Shown here piece by piece: positions 46,377 to 60,100 of a DNA stretch of 64,000 nucleotides. The notes under the pieces were generated by a model. That model had not been told where the DNA came from. It did not search any database and was given only the letters and a program-made list of their open reading frames with translations. The position numbers and the translations under genes are program-made. Position 1 is the first letter of the stretch. Every line of letters starts with the position of its first letter. Source of the stretch: Enchytraeus crypticus (Eukaryota; Annelida; Clitellata; Enchytraeida; Enchytraeidae); NCBI GenBank assembly GCA_905160935.1, contig CAJHZI010000197.1, positions 1,199,001 to 1,263,000 of the forward strand. Direction: 5' to 3'.

Positions 46377-46589
46377 TCAAACCAATGTTTTGTTGAGTTG
46401 AGAAGCCTCAGCAGATTTGATGATGCTCTCGTACACGTTTCCATCATAGCGACCCAACACACTAAGTTCCGCTGAACTTTCCACCTGGAAGGCGTCGACA
46501 TAGGCGACAGCATCAGCTCTGATCACCTCGTACAGACTGAACAACTTGTCGTTCAGTGCTTCAACCTCTGCAGTCGTCAGGTAACCCTC
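46377..46589 (-). CDS. acyl-CoA oxidase exon 13 with stop
   Basis: Acceptor CACTAG. Encodes [20 protein letters not shown], then [13 protein letters not shown] and [12 protein letters not shown], ending LNKTLV and TGA (46377-46379). In vertebrate ACOX1 about 13-15 residues ending SKL follow LNK. Here the GT inside the last codons could be a donor for one more exon that I could not find. Confidence 0.9.
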   Translation of the reverse strand, partial: EGYLTTAEVEALNDKLFSLYEVIRADAVAYVDAFQVESSAELSVLGRYDGNVYESIIKSAEASQLNKTLV

Positions 46590-48908
46590 CTAGTGCAGCC
46601 AATAACATTCCGCCGTTCAATTACATCTTTCGTGTCATAATGACCTAATGGCAGGTCCATGAAATGTAATTGCTCTATTTTTATTCTATTTCTGCCCTTA
46701 TATCAACCTATGAATGAATGGATCATAAAATTAACTACCATCCTTAGAATTATTTACTTTTCATTTTGCTGCAATTGTCTTTTCTAGAAAACCATCTCTA
46801 TAACCTTTGAAAGTTGACTATCCAGCTCTTTTTTATAATTCCTATCCAAAGTCAATCTGTGCCAATCAAATTATTGTATTTCTCCTGGTATAAACTTTGA
46901 AAGTTAGGCTTCCTACTATTTTTTCCTCTATAACTGTAATCCCAAAATCTTTCAGTTCTCCTGACTTTCAAGTCGACATTTCAGAGCTATATAGTGTCTG
47001 TACTAGCGTGACTGAAACATTACTATAATTGACATATATATGGCTAAAACTACACGCTTCTAAATATTTATTAGTTAAATTCAGACATATAATAGTCCAT
47101 ATATGAACACACAAAAGTTTTAGAAGAGCAGCAAAATGTGCCTGAAATGACAAAATTATATTAGAATTTAATTGATGCATAAATGAAAATATAATCTATT
47201 ACGTTTTTCGTCAATAGCGCCGGTTAATAGACCTGCATCCATTTCTCAGCTAATATCAGTTAAAATGTTTATAGCTGTAGACCTACATTTACACTTTCTG
47301 CGGCGCAGCTACTATACTTTATGTGTGTGTGTGTGTGTGTGTGATGTACTAGCCAGTAAGCCTGAATTTAACGAATAAACAAAAAACAACATAGCATAGA
47401 TCTTTGAAGCTTTAAGGTTCTAAACATATATTATAGTGATATTAACTTCTTCCTAGCAAATACACTCATAACTTTTGACTTTTGATCTTAAGTTAGTATA
47501 TTTTGAAGCTCGGACGTCCAGGTTAACCCATAATCTTCTGTAATCAAGCAGGTTTTCCTGAAATCATTTCTTAATCATCAGCAAAAATTCGTACCAATCA
47601 ACAACTTGCAACTTTTTTAATCCTACTTAAATTGCAACATTGATTCTGAGTCGTTAGTTAATTACACATTCATTAAACTAGCTAGTATTATACCATTATA
47701 ATAATTATTATTAAACTATTATTTGTTTTAGCCAATTGTAATTTCATCAAAGCGAACTCATGCCGAGTGCTGACAACTGCTTCATGAATCATATCCATAT
47801 CTAAATAACGTCTTTCTCTCCCAAATCCATTGCTATCTTTCTCAAGAATTTTAATATAAGCTCACAGTTTATCTTATCTTAACTTACCATTATCATCATC
47901 TGCCCTTGAATCAAAATATAGCTAGGGTAGAGAAAACTTTTCTTTCATTCGTTTTAGAAAATTTTATAGTAATTTCTGGAGCCTAAGCGTTCACCAACCG
48001 AATGCTTAGTGCTTCGTCGCCTTTTGCGACACATACAGTCCACGGTTGGTCCATTCTTCAGCTACCCGGACACAACACAGTTTATCTTATAAAAATTATA
48101 TTAGGGCCTAAAATATTACAGCATTAATTAACATCTCCTCCATTCTAAGTAACGTAAACTCAGTCACACATGATTCGCAATACTTCTGAAGCATTGTTTC
48201 TCATCAAGCCCTGCCTATAGCTACATTGATTTTTAATACAACATATCTGCCATAATTCTGACGATCTGTAATAAGGATTTCAATGAAGTTCTTCTAAATC
48301 TATAAGTTAAATTAATTTCAATTGACATCTTTCTATAACTGTAATTGATTCTATTACTATTCAAAAGATGATAACCATTCAAAGATACAAAATGAATCAC
48401 ATCACCTACAAAAATAGCAACATTCATTTAATAATATTTAAACGAAAAATCTACTAAATAATTTAACTTAAAAACTTTTTACTGCAACTTTTTAAAATTT
48501 CGCTTTACTGAAAAGCCAAATCACAAAGATATATTCAGTGGATCGCTCAAAACTGAATCACCTAATGTTTATACTTTCAACACCTATGAGATTCTATAAA
48601 TTGACAGTATAGAAAATGTAGATAAAAGCGACATACGCTAAGATGATCTCCGGCATGACGCACGAGTCCATACACAGCATGCAGCGTGCAGAGAGACGCT
48701 AGAGCTTTCCTCGTTGATTCACTCAACTCCGCTGATCTCAGTCTCTCCATGAAAAGTCGTACCACTACGTAATCAATGTGCGCCTGTAACAACAGAGCAC
48801 TTCAGAATTTAATCAACCAACTCTTGAAACTAAACTATGCTGATAAACATTGAAAGATCGTAATACAACATCGAAGTACTTAATCAAATTACGCCTGTTT
48901 AGCATAAC

Positions 48909-48940
<32 letters not shown>

Positions 48941-51054
48941 ATCTTCGTTTATTTCAAAACAATCTGTCAACCGCAGATAGGTAACATTCAAACATATGAA
49001 ACAGAACATACGAACATAATTACAGTATACACTTTACGACAAAATAATGTCATAGTAATGCAAATACAAACAATTTTTGAATTTTTAAAACCAAGATTAA
49101 ACTTTCTAGAGTTTATAGCATTACTTATTATCATGCGGGTTATGAAGTTTTTACCACTTAGGAGCTACGCTTAGTTGGTATGGCGTAGTTTCTTTTGGCA
49201 ACGTTTCTTCGGATAAATATATCATCATCATCATCATCATAATCATCATCATCTTCTCTTTCATCCAAGTTTAACTAGGGTCGGGATACGAGTAAACCTG
49301 AACTCCTCTCTGCTTCATACCATATCATCAGTCATGCCATATCCGTTATACCATATCTATTTTTCCATTCGTTGTAAATTTTTTAGCAATTTCTGATGCC
49401 TAGGCGCTTACCAACCGAATGCCCTTTTTGACGTTGGTTTGGATTTGGTTGCACTAGTAGCCTTCTACGACACGTGCATTCACCCGTTGGTCTGTTCTTC
49501 AAACAATCGGACACACCACGGGGAATAACACGATGTTTAGCATAGTATCAAAAGTTCGTTTCCATAGTAAAGCTTAAAACTGTAACTGGCCAAAATGACT
49601 GCATTTCATTAAAGAATGAAAAGAATGGAGCAAACATATTCTACTTTTGAAAAATCAAATTAACTTTCAAACATTTAAGCTCAAGGCTTAATTTTAGTTA
49701 AAGAAGCGTGTCGTAGTTACGCGGACAGTTGGAAGATTACCACAGTTCATGACAAGAATATTCGTACGTAAAGTTTATATACGACTACATTGCTATAATA
49801 ATTACTAAAATTAGTTGCATTTATTTAATTTAGATGATTCTATTTACCTTGGAAGCTTTAACAAGTAGATTAGAGAAACGGTTCATAGCCAGTTCTTGCT
49901 TCATTCCTTGTTCGGCGATGGCCACACGAATCTTGTCTGCAGCCTTAGTCACTATCCTGCATACATCAACTGCTTACTGATAATAATCTGCATACATCAA
50001 ATCTTTACTGCTTTGTAACTGGATGGACCATGTTGGACCATCTGCTTACTTCAATTGTTTACTGATAACTAGCTATTACATGATAAGATAACATAAACAA
50101 AATACTTAGATTTACATATCCTACAACTTCAATATGAAAACTTTACATGTGCTTCCATTGATTATCCTGTGATGAATTACGTAACATATGTAGTTCCATG
50201 GTCCATTCAGATAAACATTATGTAATATTTTAATTTATAATATTACCTCACAAATTCACTTTCAGACGAACAATAAAATAAGCAGTCTCTAATAAAATAG
50301 ACAATAAAGCTATACAACTCCATGAGATCCACGATTAAAAAATTAAAAACTGCATCTATAGAGCAACAGTCAGAGTGTCTTGCGGTGTTCAGTCGATTTA
50401 ACGTCAATCATTTGTACGCAAAAAACTACAGCATAAAAATACTATTTTTACATCAAAATCATCGGGCATGGTAAGTCGATTTAACGTCGTTAGCAGGATA
50501 AATTAGTAAATTACGTTATAAAAAAAATTCTCAATTATTCAAATACAAAATTATCTAGCACATGTGCTCGTAACTAGACCATCCAAAGAAGAATTGAAAA
50601 CTACACAGCAGACCTGTTAGCACGAACTGCATATGCCAGGAGGAGGCTGTTCAAATCAGTGCTACCACTAAATCTTCTGCTCTGAATTACTTGCTCATCC
50701 GTCAGATAACTTGCAAGTTGATCAACTCTTTTGTTCATAAGAACAGCTGCACAGTTCTTCATAAGATAGCTGTGCACATAAATACACAGTTAAGAAACTT
50801 TATAAGAGGTTCTCTTATCAAAGTGCAGCGCCTTGTGTTGCACTGCTAGACACACATGTACATCCAAAGATATTTCATTTACATAAACCAGTATACCAGC
50901 AAAATGAAACACAATTACACATACTACACATACACATGCACTAACATGCACAACAACAGTTGACATAAATAAATAAATAAAAATATATATATTTATATAT
51001 ATATAATTATATAAATATATATATATATATAGTATGTGTGTATATATATATATA

Positions 51055-51138
<84 letters not shown>

Positions 51139-54100
51139 CGCAACTATCAAGGTAGCTCGCAAGGAGTTCAAGAACGTTACAACTTTCTTTGATTTTAGCA
51201 AAAGGTATCAGCAAGTCCACTACAAGTAATTTAACGCGACGCATTACTAACAGAACACGTTGCAGTAATTTTGCATAATTTAAAGAATAATATAAACGTA
51301 CTTTATTTTTATGAAAGAAGAATATTATTGGAAATAACTCTTGTGGTACTGCATACCTAAAAATTGAATTTAGTAACAACATTTGGATTTTTGTGAATAA
51401 AACTGACATTTACTTCGCAGTACTTGATGTGGCCCAAACAGCAAGAGCGCTGTATTGTAGTTGATTGGTTTAGTTTTCTTACCGAGCTGTCTGCAGCAGC
51501 AGGACTGTGGCCTCACCCTCTGCTGTCACAGCTGCCACTGCGTTTGTGTACACATGGGAAAACTCGCTAGCCTCCAGGAAGCCATGACCTCCACAGGCTA
51601 GCCTGCATGTCTCTATCGCCTCGGAGCACTGCGCGGTGGCACAAGCCTTCAGACCAGACGATAGGGCGTGAGCCTTTAAACAGATATTGAAGGAAAGCTT
51701 TAGTTGAAACAAATTTTAATCATGTACATGTATTACAAGCATATATTTTATGAGTGGAAAAGTAAAACAGCATTCAGGGACTAGATTCTGACAACAAGAA
51801 AAAGAAGGCAGGCTCATCATTAAGAGCTAATGCAGCGAAATTATGACCTATGTTCTAAGAACGAGGGGCTGCTACAACTTCGACATCGTCAAACTGAAAA
51901 AAGAATATACCGGAAGGGACAGGTCATATAAATTTCGTACACATGATTAGGCCAAATGTAACCAACAGAATGCTGCAACTGTTAATGAGAACTTTCAGTT
52001 ACATAGCAAAGAGTGTCTTGTCTCTACAAGCTATGACAATACAGTGCTTAATGGATTTTATCTCACTATTTTCTTCCCTTCAATCCAGGTTTAGCTAGGG
52101 TTAGGATACAAATAGACCTTCTCTACTCCTCTCTGTCCCATAATATGCCATCAGTTACTCCTCCCCTATTTTTCATATCTCTCTTAATCACCGCATCCCA
52201 CATCAGCTGTTGTCTAACTCTCTAATAATAATAATAATAATAAACAATTTCCTCATCCAAGGATGATATCAGGGACGCCCCAACAGCACACATCACTACA
52301 GATCAATTCACCCATACCAATCTGCAAAAGAAATGTGCTGAGGAGAAGTAAGGTCCTAAACGAAAGCCAGTCCGATGATCAAAAATGGTCAGGGTAGATT
52401 GATTATTTCTGGGGAAAAGGAAAGTCTTAAGCTTGCTAGAGAAAGTTGAAATTGAAAAAGAAGAGTGAAGATTATCAGGTAAAGAGTTCCAGATTGTGGG
52501 TGCTGCGTAGGAAAATGAACGTCTGTAAAATGACCATAAATCTCAAATAAATCTAAATGACCACACCATCTCAATCTCGACTGAATTAACCTAACCCTAA
52601 TTCCCTCCACACATTCTCCATTCATTCTCAAACTAGTTTTTCATTCTATCCTTTCAGTTTTGCCACACATTAGACGCAACAGATATAGCTTGTGGCAGAG
52701 ATGAGAACCATCTCTGCCACAAGCTATATCTGCTCGAGTTTCCTTGCTAGAGACCAGCACTCTGAACTATACACCATTAAGAGCTAAAAGCTAAGGTTAA
52801 TGTCAGTTTCCTCACTCGAAAGCGATGTCAGTGACGAGCGAGCCCAGGATTTAAACCCCGCACCTACTGATCCGCGGTCGAGTATCTTACTAACTTCGCC
52901 AATGGCGAAGTTAGTAAGATACTGGCCTTACTGTCATTACTGGCCTAACCACTGAACAATAGAATTTACCTTTCAGTCTTGGTGTAATCTTATATCTCAC
53001 AGCACTCCACTTACTGCCCTCTACTTGGCCCAACAGCCTGGATCCCACTAGTATCATCCTTTTCCAACTTCCCATTCTCTTCTATTAAAATTAATAGTTA
53101 TTTATTCTTACTGAATTTTATAATATTTAAAAGTTCAAAACCTCAATGAGTCTTTTGTAGTCACCCTGTTCAATTTCTCGCATAATATCTTTGAACATGT
53201 CCATCATAACGTTTCCAGCACTAGCGAAGGCGTAACACAGAGCTAACCCAGGAAAAAGTTTGTGCTGTTGAGTCTGGTAGTCGATTACCTGCGCTTCCAA
53301 CTTTCTGCAAAATAAAACATGCTGTGCATAAAAAATAGTCCCCTAGCAAAATTGTGATAACTTTGTCAATTCTTGCTATTTCGCTTTGAAATTCTAGTCG
53401 CCTGTAGAATTGATAAAGTTATCGCAAATTTTCTACGGGATTATTTTTTAATTAGCACCCTGTAAATACAACAGAAAATAACATAGCATTAACAAGTTAT
53501 TACGTTTGTTACTCCAGCCGGAATGAAGTTACAGTTATCTTTATGGTACATATAACAAGAATCAATTAATAATAATAATGATAATAAAGGTTTAATGTCC
53601 GCTTCTTCATACAAGGATGATGTCAGGGACGCAATTTTTATACAATAAAGAGCAATTTGATAAGTCTGACATCACGCATAAGAGAATAAGTAATTATTCA
53701 TCGAATAAGAAGTAATAAGAAAGTACTCATCAAGTGTCCAACAGACGCTATATTTATTGAGCTGAACCGATGGCTTGTTTGCAAGTTGTTCAACAACGGA
53801 TCAGTAGGTGCAGGTTCAAATCCAGTGCTCTACCCCTTCATTGACATGCTATTTGAGCAGGAAGCTAACGCTAAACTTGGCCTTAGTCTTATTGTACTGA
53901 TACGATCTCCACAAACCCAGGGTTCAGCTCAGACTGCCTGCGCACACAACTGTATCGTATGGCGATTGTCAGAGCGACTGCTAGACTGTGAGCGGCGCCA
54001 GAGGGCAACCCTGCCCTGATTCCCAGCATTCCTCCATACAGTATACGATCGTTCTCTGGCTTCACGTACGTACCATCTTCCAAAACCTGCAAATTCAGGT

Positions 54101-54141
54101 GCAAAAACAAACATCATCTTCTAATACCTACTCATCTCTCT

Positions 54142-54181
<40 letters not shown>

Positions 54182-57100
54182 CAGCCTATTAAGCAGGTTC
54201 ATGGCATATAACTCTTCCATATAATTGAATCCTATGCTTTTCTCTTTGTATCAACAAAAATTATCAACACATCCCAGGTCTAGGTCTTCACAAACCTTCT
54301 TACCAGCACATAGAAGTGCAAAAAACACATCATCCTCTAATACCTGCATACATGCACGTGAAAAAGCAATTTGCTAATAAATACTTGATTAGCAATAACA
54401 GCTACACCAAAAACCCGATTACAGTGCTAATGTTGTCCATGAAAACTCCGAGAATTACAAAACCAATTCCAAATTGATGAGCAGCGTACAGTGTCTAATA
54501 AAAGGTGTAATTCAAAATTCACAAAATAGTGTTGGTCACAGTTCAAGATATGAAAAATTGAGGATTGACTGAATTGACTGAATCTCAGTTTAGTTAGGGT
54601 CGGGATATGAATAGACCTTCTCATTTCCTCTCTGCCCTTACAATATTTAAAATATTGTACAATATTAGTCAATCCCCCATTTTTCATATCCCTTTTAATC
54701 ACCACATCCCACATCAGTTACAGTCTATCTCTAACTTAACCTCCCGTTCATCCCTCCAAACTCTCTACACTACATCCGTCTCTGACTTTCTCACTACGTG
54801 GCCATATAATCTCAATCTCGACTGAGACAACCTATCCCTAATCACCCCAAAACTCCAATCATTCTCAGATATTCAATTTCCATGAATATATAGCATTCAT
54901 AATCGTTATGATCTTTCCTTGAATCTAAAGTTAACTAGGATAGGGATTTTTGAACTTTTCCATTTGTAAATAACTTTTGTAGTTATTTCTGCAGCCTAGG
55001 CGCTCACTAAACGAAAGCCCTTTCTGACGTTGGCTTGGATTTTAGGACTGCACCTTTTAAGACACGTCCAGTCCACGATTGGTCTAGCCTTCAGCAACCC
55101 GGACACAACACAGGTAATGTATTATATTCCATTCATTATCATCATCATCTTCACTTTAAATCCCAGTTTAACCATAGTAGAGATGCGAATAGACCTTCTC
55201 CAATCCTCTCTGTCCCACACCACATCTTTTAAGCTTTTCCATTCGCTTAAATATATTCTATAGCATTAGATGAATTAAATAGAATTCTCTATTTGTATCA
55301 ATTTATCATCATCATCATCTTCTCTTAAATCCAATTATATTATAAATTTCTTTTATTTATTTATTTATAATTAGAAGTCAGGCAGCAAGGCTCACACTAA
55401 GCATACAAGACACACAGAACATTCTTACAATCAGGTAAACACTCGTAAAATCAGATATTATAGTTCTAAAATGGAAAAGTCACAACCTAAAACAGTTAAC
55501 TAGTGCACTTCCACACTTACTAACACACTTATTATACACACATTTTGAGTTTTAAATAATCGTATCAAAATCGTATCGTATCAAAACTAGGAATGTTACA
55601 TAACTGCAACGTCGTGGATAAACTATCCTGCCTTAACTAATGAATATAGCTATAAATTAATAATTAATTTTATTATATTACTTAATATTATTATTATATA
55701 ATATTATTACAGGTGAATTTATTTATTGACACCACGTACAACCATTGGACACAACTAATTGCTTTGAGGCTACAACACTGAAGACCCAGTTTAAAAAATA
55801 AAATAAGAAAATGAAATTTTTGAAAGGAAATTAGATGAACAATAATGCTAGTCATCTTATAAAAGATACTTCAAAGTCAAAATAATTTCCGAAATAAAAA
55901 GCAAAAAATCAAAAATCAAAACCAGAATGTTAAGAATTACAATAGAGATTTTACCTTGGAATATTTCATGAGCATATTTTCACGTGGAATTCTCACATTA
56001 TTGAGCCGAAGGTAACCATTGTCCATGCAACTCATACCAAACTTTGGTCCAATATCACCAATAGTTAAACCTAAAGTATAATTGATAAATTTTATTTTAA
56101 GATTCCAGAGTATTAACAAGACATAGAGAAATGTTAGTATATCAACTAACTATTAGTAACTCATATCATATACTAAAGGAGATTACACATTGAAGCCTTT
56201 ACTTAAATGCAATTAAGATTTACATAAAATTTCTGAATTATATTATTGATTTGAAACTAAGAACATCGTTGGTTCTAGTTATATTATGTGTACACATAAA
56301 AATGCCTAAAAACAGTACAGATTTTTACATTTAGGGCCTAAACATATACTATTCGTCAAACATACAAACATCACATCGGCTTACATTTGAACATACTTAC
56401 AAAAGAACATACTTACATGTACACTCAACATTACAAAAAAAAAAAAAAAACATTCTGCAAATAACACTTCTCTTCACATACACAAATCAAATAAGAGCGC
56501 CGACATAAAATATAGTAGTAATAGTATAATTGTATTTATTTAATCTATTGCAATAAATGCATCTTCACTTTTGTTATGCAAAATTACAATTTCAAATCAC
56601 ACGGCACACGCAGAGCACAACACAAAATCGGCCAATAGCTTCATCATAAAGGCTTATAATTTTCAAAATTAAGTTCATCAAGCATGATTTTAAGGTGTTT
56701 CTCCATTTTCTACCTTAGTTCTTTTTCGTCACTCTTAACACACACGCAGTTTACGGCTGGTCTACTCTGTAATGTCCTGGACACAGCATGATAATGATGA
56801 ACTGAATACTATATTAAAAAGTGGTAAAATATATTCAGTTTTCCACTAAAAAGAGTACACAATATTTAAGAAGTAAAATTCTTTATTCCTAAAAATATTT
56901 CCAATCGCAAGCATAACTCTAATATTCGAATTAAGATGTTGCACTATATACCAGAAAAGGAGTCAAATAAAAATTTGGCATGCTACATGTCAAAATTAAT
57001 TTAAAAGCACAACAGCGATCGAAAATTATGAACAGAGATCAGGAATTGCTGTCACATGACTTTACAAATAGTGTACAAAATTTACGTCACCATGCATGAA

Positions 57101-60100
57101 ATTCAGAGATATCGATACCTAAATCTTATTATCAAATTGAAATGTATGTTTTTGTATCATTAAATACAAACAGTACAATACGATATCAACAGCCTAGGTG
57201 TTAAAATGCATTTGAAAAATATTTCCTTTAAATTTTCCACTTATTAAGGAAGCCAATTTCTAAAAAATCACTTCTATCTTACTGATTTTGCACTTTTCAT
57301 ATTATGTGCACTATGATTATTATTACCTACATGCAATATTCCTCTAACACCCGTTACACCCAGATTTCCGATTCGCCGATTCGGTAGAGTGTACGCTATC
57401 CACTGCAATAAATTATATATCCATTATGCATATAACATCCGGGATCTAAAAATCACATGCAGACCTGGCAATGGAAGGTGATTTTGATCACGTAGAGGCA
57501 GAAGAAAGGAATGAAGCCCGTGACATACGCCCTTAGTGTACATTTGTGCCATGATCACTGCATAGTTAGCAATCTTTCCCACTGTGAACATAACAATGCA
57601 TTTGTATAGTATCCATAAACAACTAATGAAATTAACTATAAATATCTGTGGATTACTTGAAAATGAAGAAGATTGTATATACACGTATATTAATAATGAT
57701 AATATGAAAACTGAGCAGCTAGATGTTCTCTATCAGTTTAGAGCCTAGTAGATAATGGTAGCTTCACATTAAATAATCCTTCCATATAAGTACGATTAAA
57801 ATTTTGGATCTACATTGACAAAATGCTACATATTGAACAAACTCTTTACACAAGGTTTCCATTCTTTGTATAAATTGTCAAGTACAACAATAAGTTTACA
57901 TTAGATAGAAAAGCTGTGAATTGTTGGGACTATATAAACTTTATTTCACCAATACATGGTAGTGTCGAACAAAGATATAGAAAAAAGAAAGAAAAATAAA
58001 CGAAAAGAAACAACACTTTGCATACAAGTACAGCTAAGCAATGCAAACCTAGTAGTTTACAAGTGACAAACAGAATCAAATCAACTCAATTATTCATTAT
58101 TCATTCTAATGAATAATTGAGTTGATTTGATTCTGTTTGTGAAAGTGTTGTTTCTTTTCGTTTATTTTTCTTTCTTTTTTCTATATCTTTGTTCGACACT
58201 ACCATGTATTGGTGAAATAAAGTTTATATAGTCCCAACAATTCACAGCTTTTCTATCTAATGTAAACTTATTGTTGTACTTGACAATTTATACAAAGAAT
58301 GGAAACCTTGTGTAAAGAGTTTGTTAGTCACTCAGTCACCAATTATGTTCCTTGTACATTTTACATTTAGACTATTGGATAATGGCATGGACAAAATATT
58401 GGAAAATAGGTGCATGTGGAACTTAGGTAAATCTAACATTATTGACCTCTATAAAAATATGCATAGTTTGCATACGTATATCAGAGGAAAAATGGATATG
58501 TTTTTCAAAATCAGTACACAAAACCTCATTTCATGAGGCAATAAGTATTTTCATACAATGAAACTGTCAAATTTTAACATATATTCATTTTGTTTCTGAA
58601 CCAAAAGTGAAACAGAACGTCAGGTGGGGTTTCGAACCAATGGCACTTTGCATTAAAGGCATAATTCTACCAACTCGGCCATCAACAGGTAAGAAGGCCG
58701 TAAGGTAAAGGAAGAATATTACAAAGTTTCTCTTAACGCAAATTATATAGTAATAAATAAATAAAAGCAAGAGGGAAACACATACATCCTCCTACCCACC
58801 ACTTGGTTGAAGTAATCTTGGGTGTGTTGAGAACAAACTGTTTGGTTGAAGGGTCGTACACTGCCGTCGTCTCAAGACCTCTTACAAATGACCCTATATC
58901 AGAACGAGATCAAACCCACGCATAACAAAAATCCTTCATAAGATAAGATACCGGCGGAATTTAGTGCACTTGGTTTCGTTGCGCGTCAATTATCGAAGTT
59001 AAGCTATGTCGACTTCGGTTAGTACTTTGTGGGTGACCACCTTGGAAGACCGAGTGCTGACAGCTTAGGAAAGAAAAAATCCCAGGGTAATGGAAGGTTA
59101 TTCTTAAATTTGAGCCGGCTGCAATTGATGGGCCATCAGAAGGCAACGATTATTAATACCCATGGAGAGGAAGGAGGAAATGAGCCTTAAACAAGCATCT
59201 GCGCTTCCTGACCCAATGTACCGTTATGTACGCTATGTTATAAAAGAAAAGGTCTAAAAGCTTAACCTATATGTAATTTATGTTGAGAATTTATTTTCAT
59301 GCTTTCGCACATAATGACCTGCAAATATTTATCTACTCTGTAAGAAGTTCAGGCACAACATGAGTATCATACAATAAATATAAATTACATATATATAAGT
59401 TATAAAGTAAACATTTTTCTATTTATAATTTCAAGAAAATCATTTGTAATAGCGTATCATATAGAGATTTTATGAGGGAAATTGTTACAAGATATACGAT
59501 TTGCAGATGACCAAGGAATGGTAGCGGGTAGCGAGATTGGACTGCAGAAAATAATGGATATGCTGAATAATACGGCATTGAGATATGGCATGAAGATTAA
59601 TATAAAAAAGACAAAGGTTATGAGAGTGTCCAATAATAAAGGTGAATTTAATATCACAATAAATGGTACGAAATTGGAACAGGTAAGGAGTTTCAAATAT
59701 TTGGGTCATACTATAACCGATGACGGGAAATGCGAGACTGAAATATGCAGTAGGATTGTACAAGCAAAAGCGGCCTTTGGTAATAAAAAAGAACTATTAA
59801 CAAAACGTCTGAAGAAAGATACAAAGATAAAGATAGTGAAAACTTTGGTTTGGACCACGCTATTGTATGGCTGTGAAACATGGACCTTAAAGAAGGAAGA
59901 TATTAGGAAACTGGAGGCATGGGAAATGTGGATTTGGAGAAGAATGGAGAGGATTAGTTGGACTCAAAAGGCTACAAATGAGGAAGTTCTAGAGATAGTT
60001 GCCATAGACAGTTGATAAATGTATTAAGAAATAGGTAGAAGAGTTGGATAGGACACTTTCTAAGGGGGGAAGGTCTATTAATAGAGGTCATAGACGGTAG

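Noticed and set aside
50790..51409. Tyr/Ile repeat proteins on both strands
   Set aside because: Translations of an AT microsatellite, open in all frames.
58614..58690. tRNA gene
   Set aside because: A and B boxes are present but the T-arm does not pair and no matching acceptor stem is seen.
58957..59075. Functional 5S rRNA gene
   Set aside because: The 5' part is strongly diverged, and the sequence continues into a body shared with another copy and an A-rich tail; it is a SINE.
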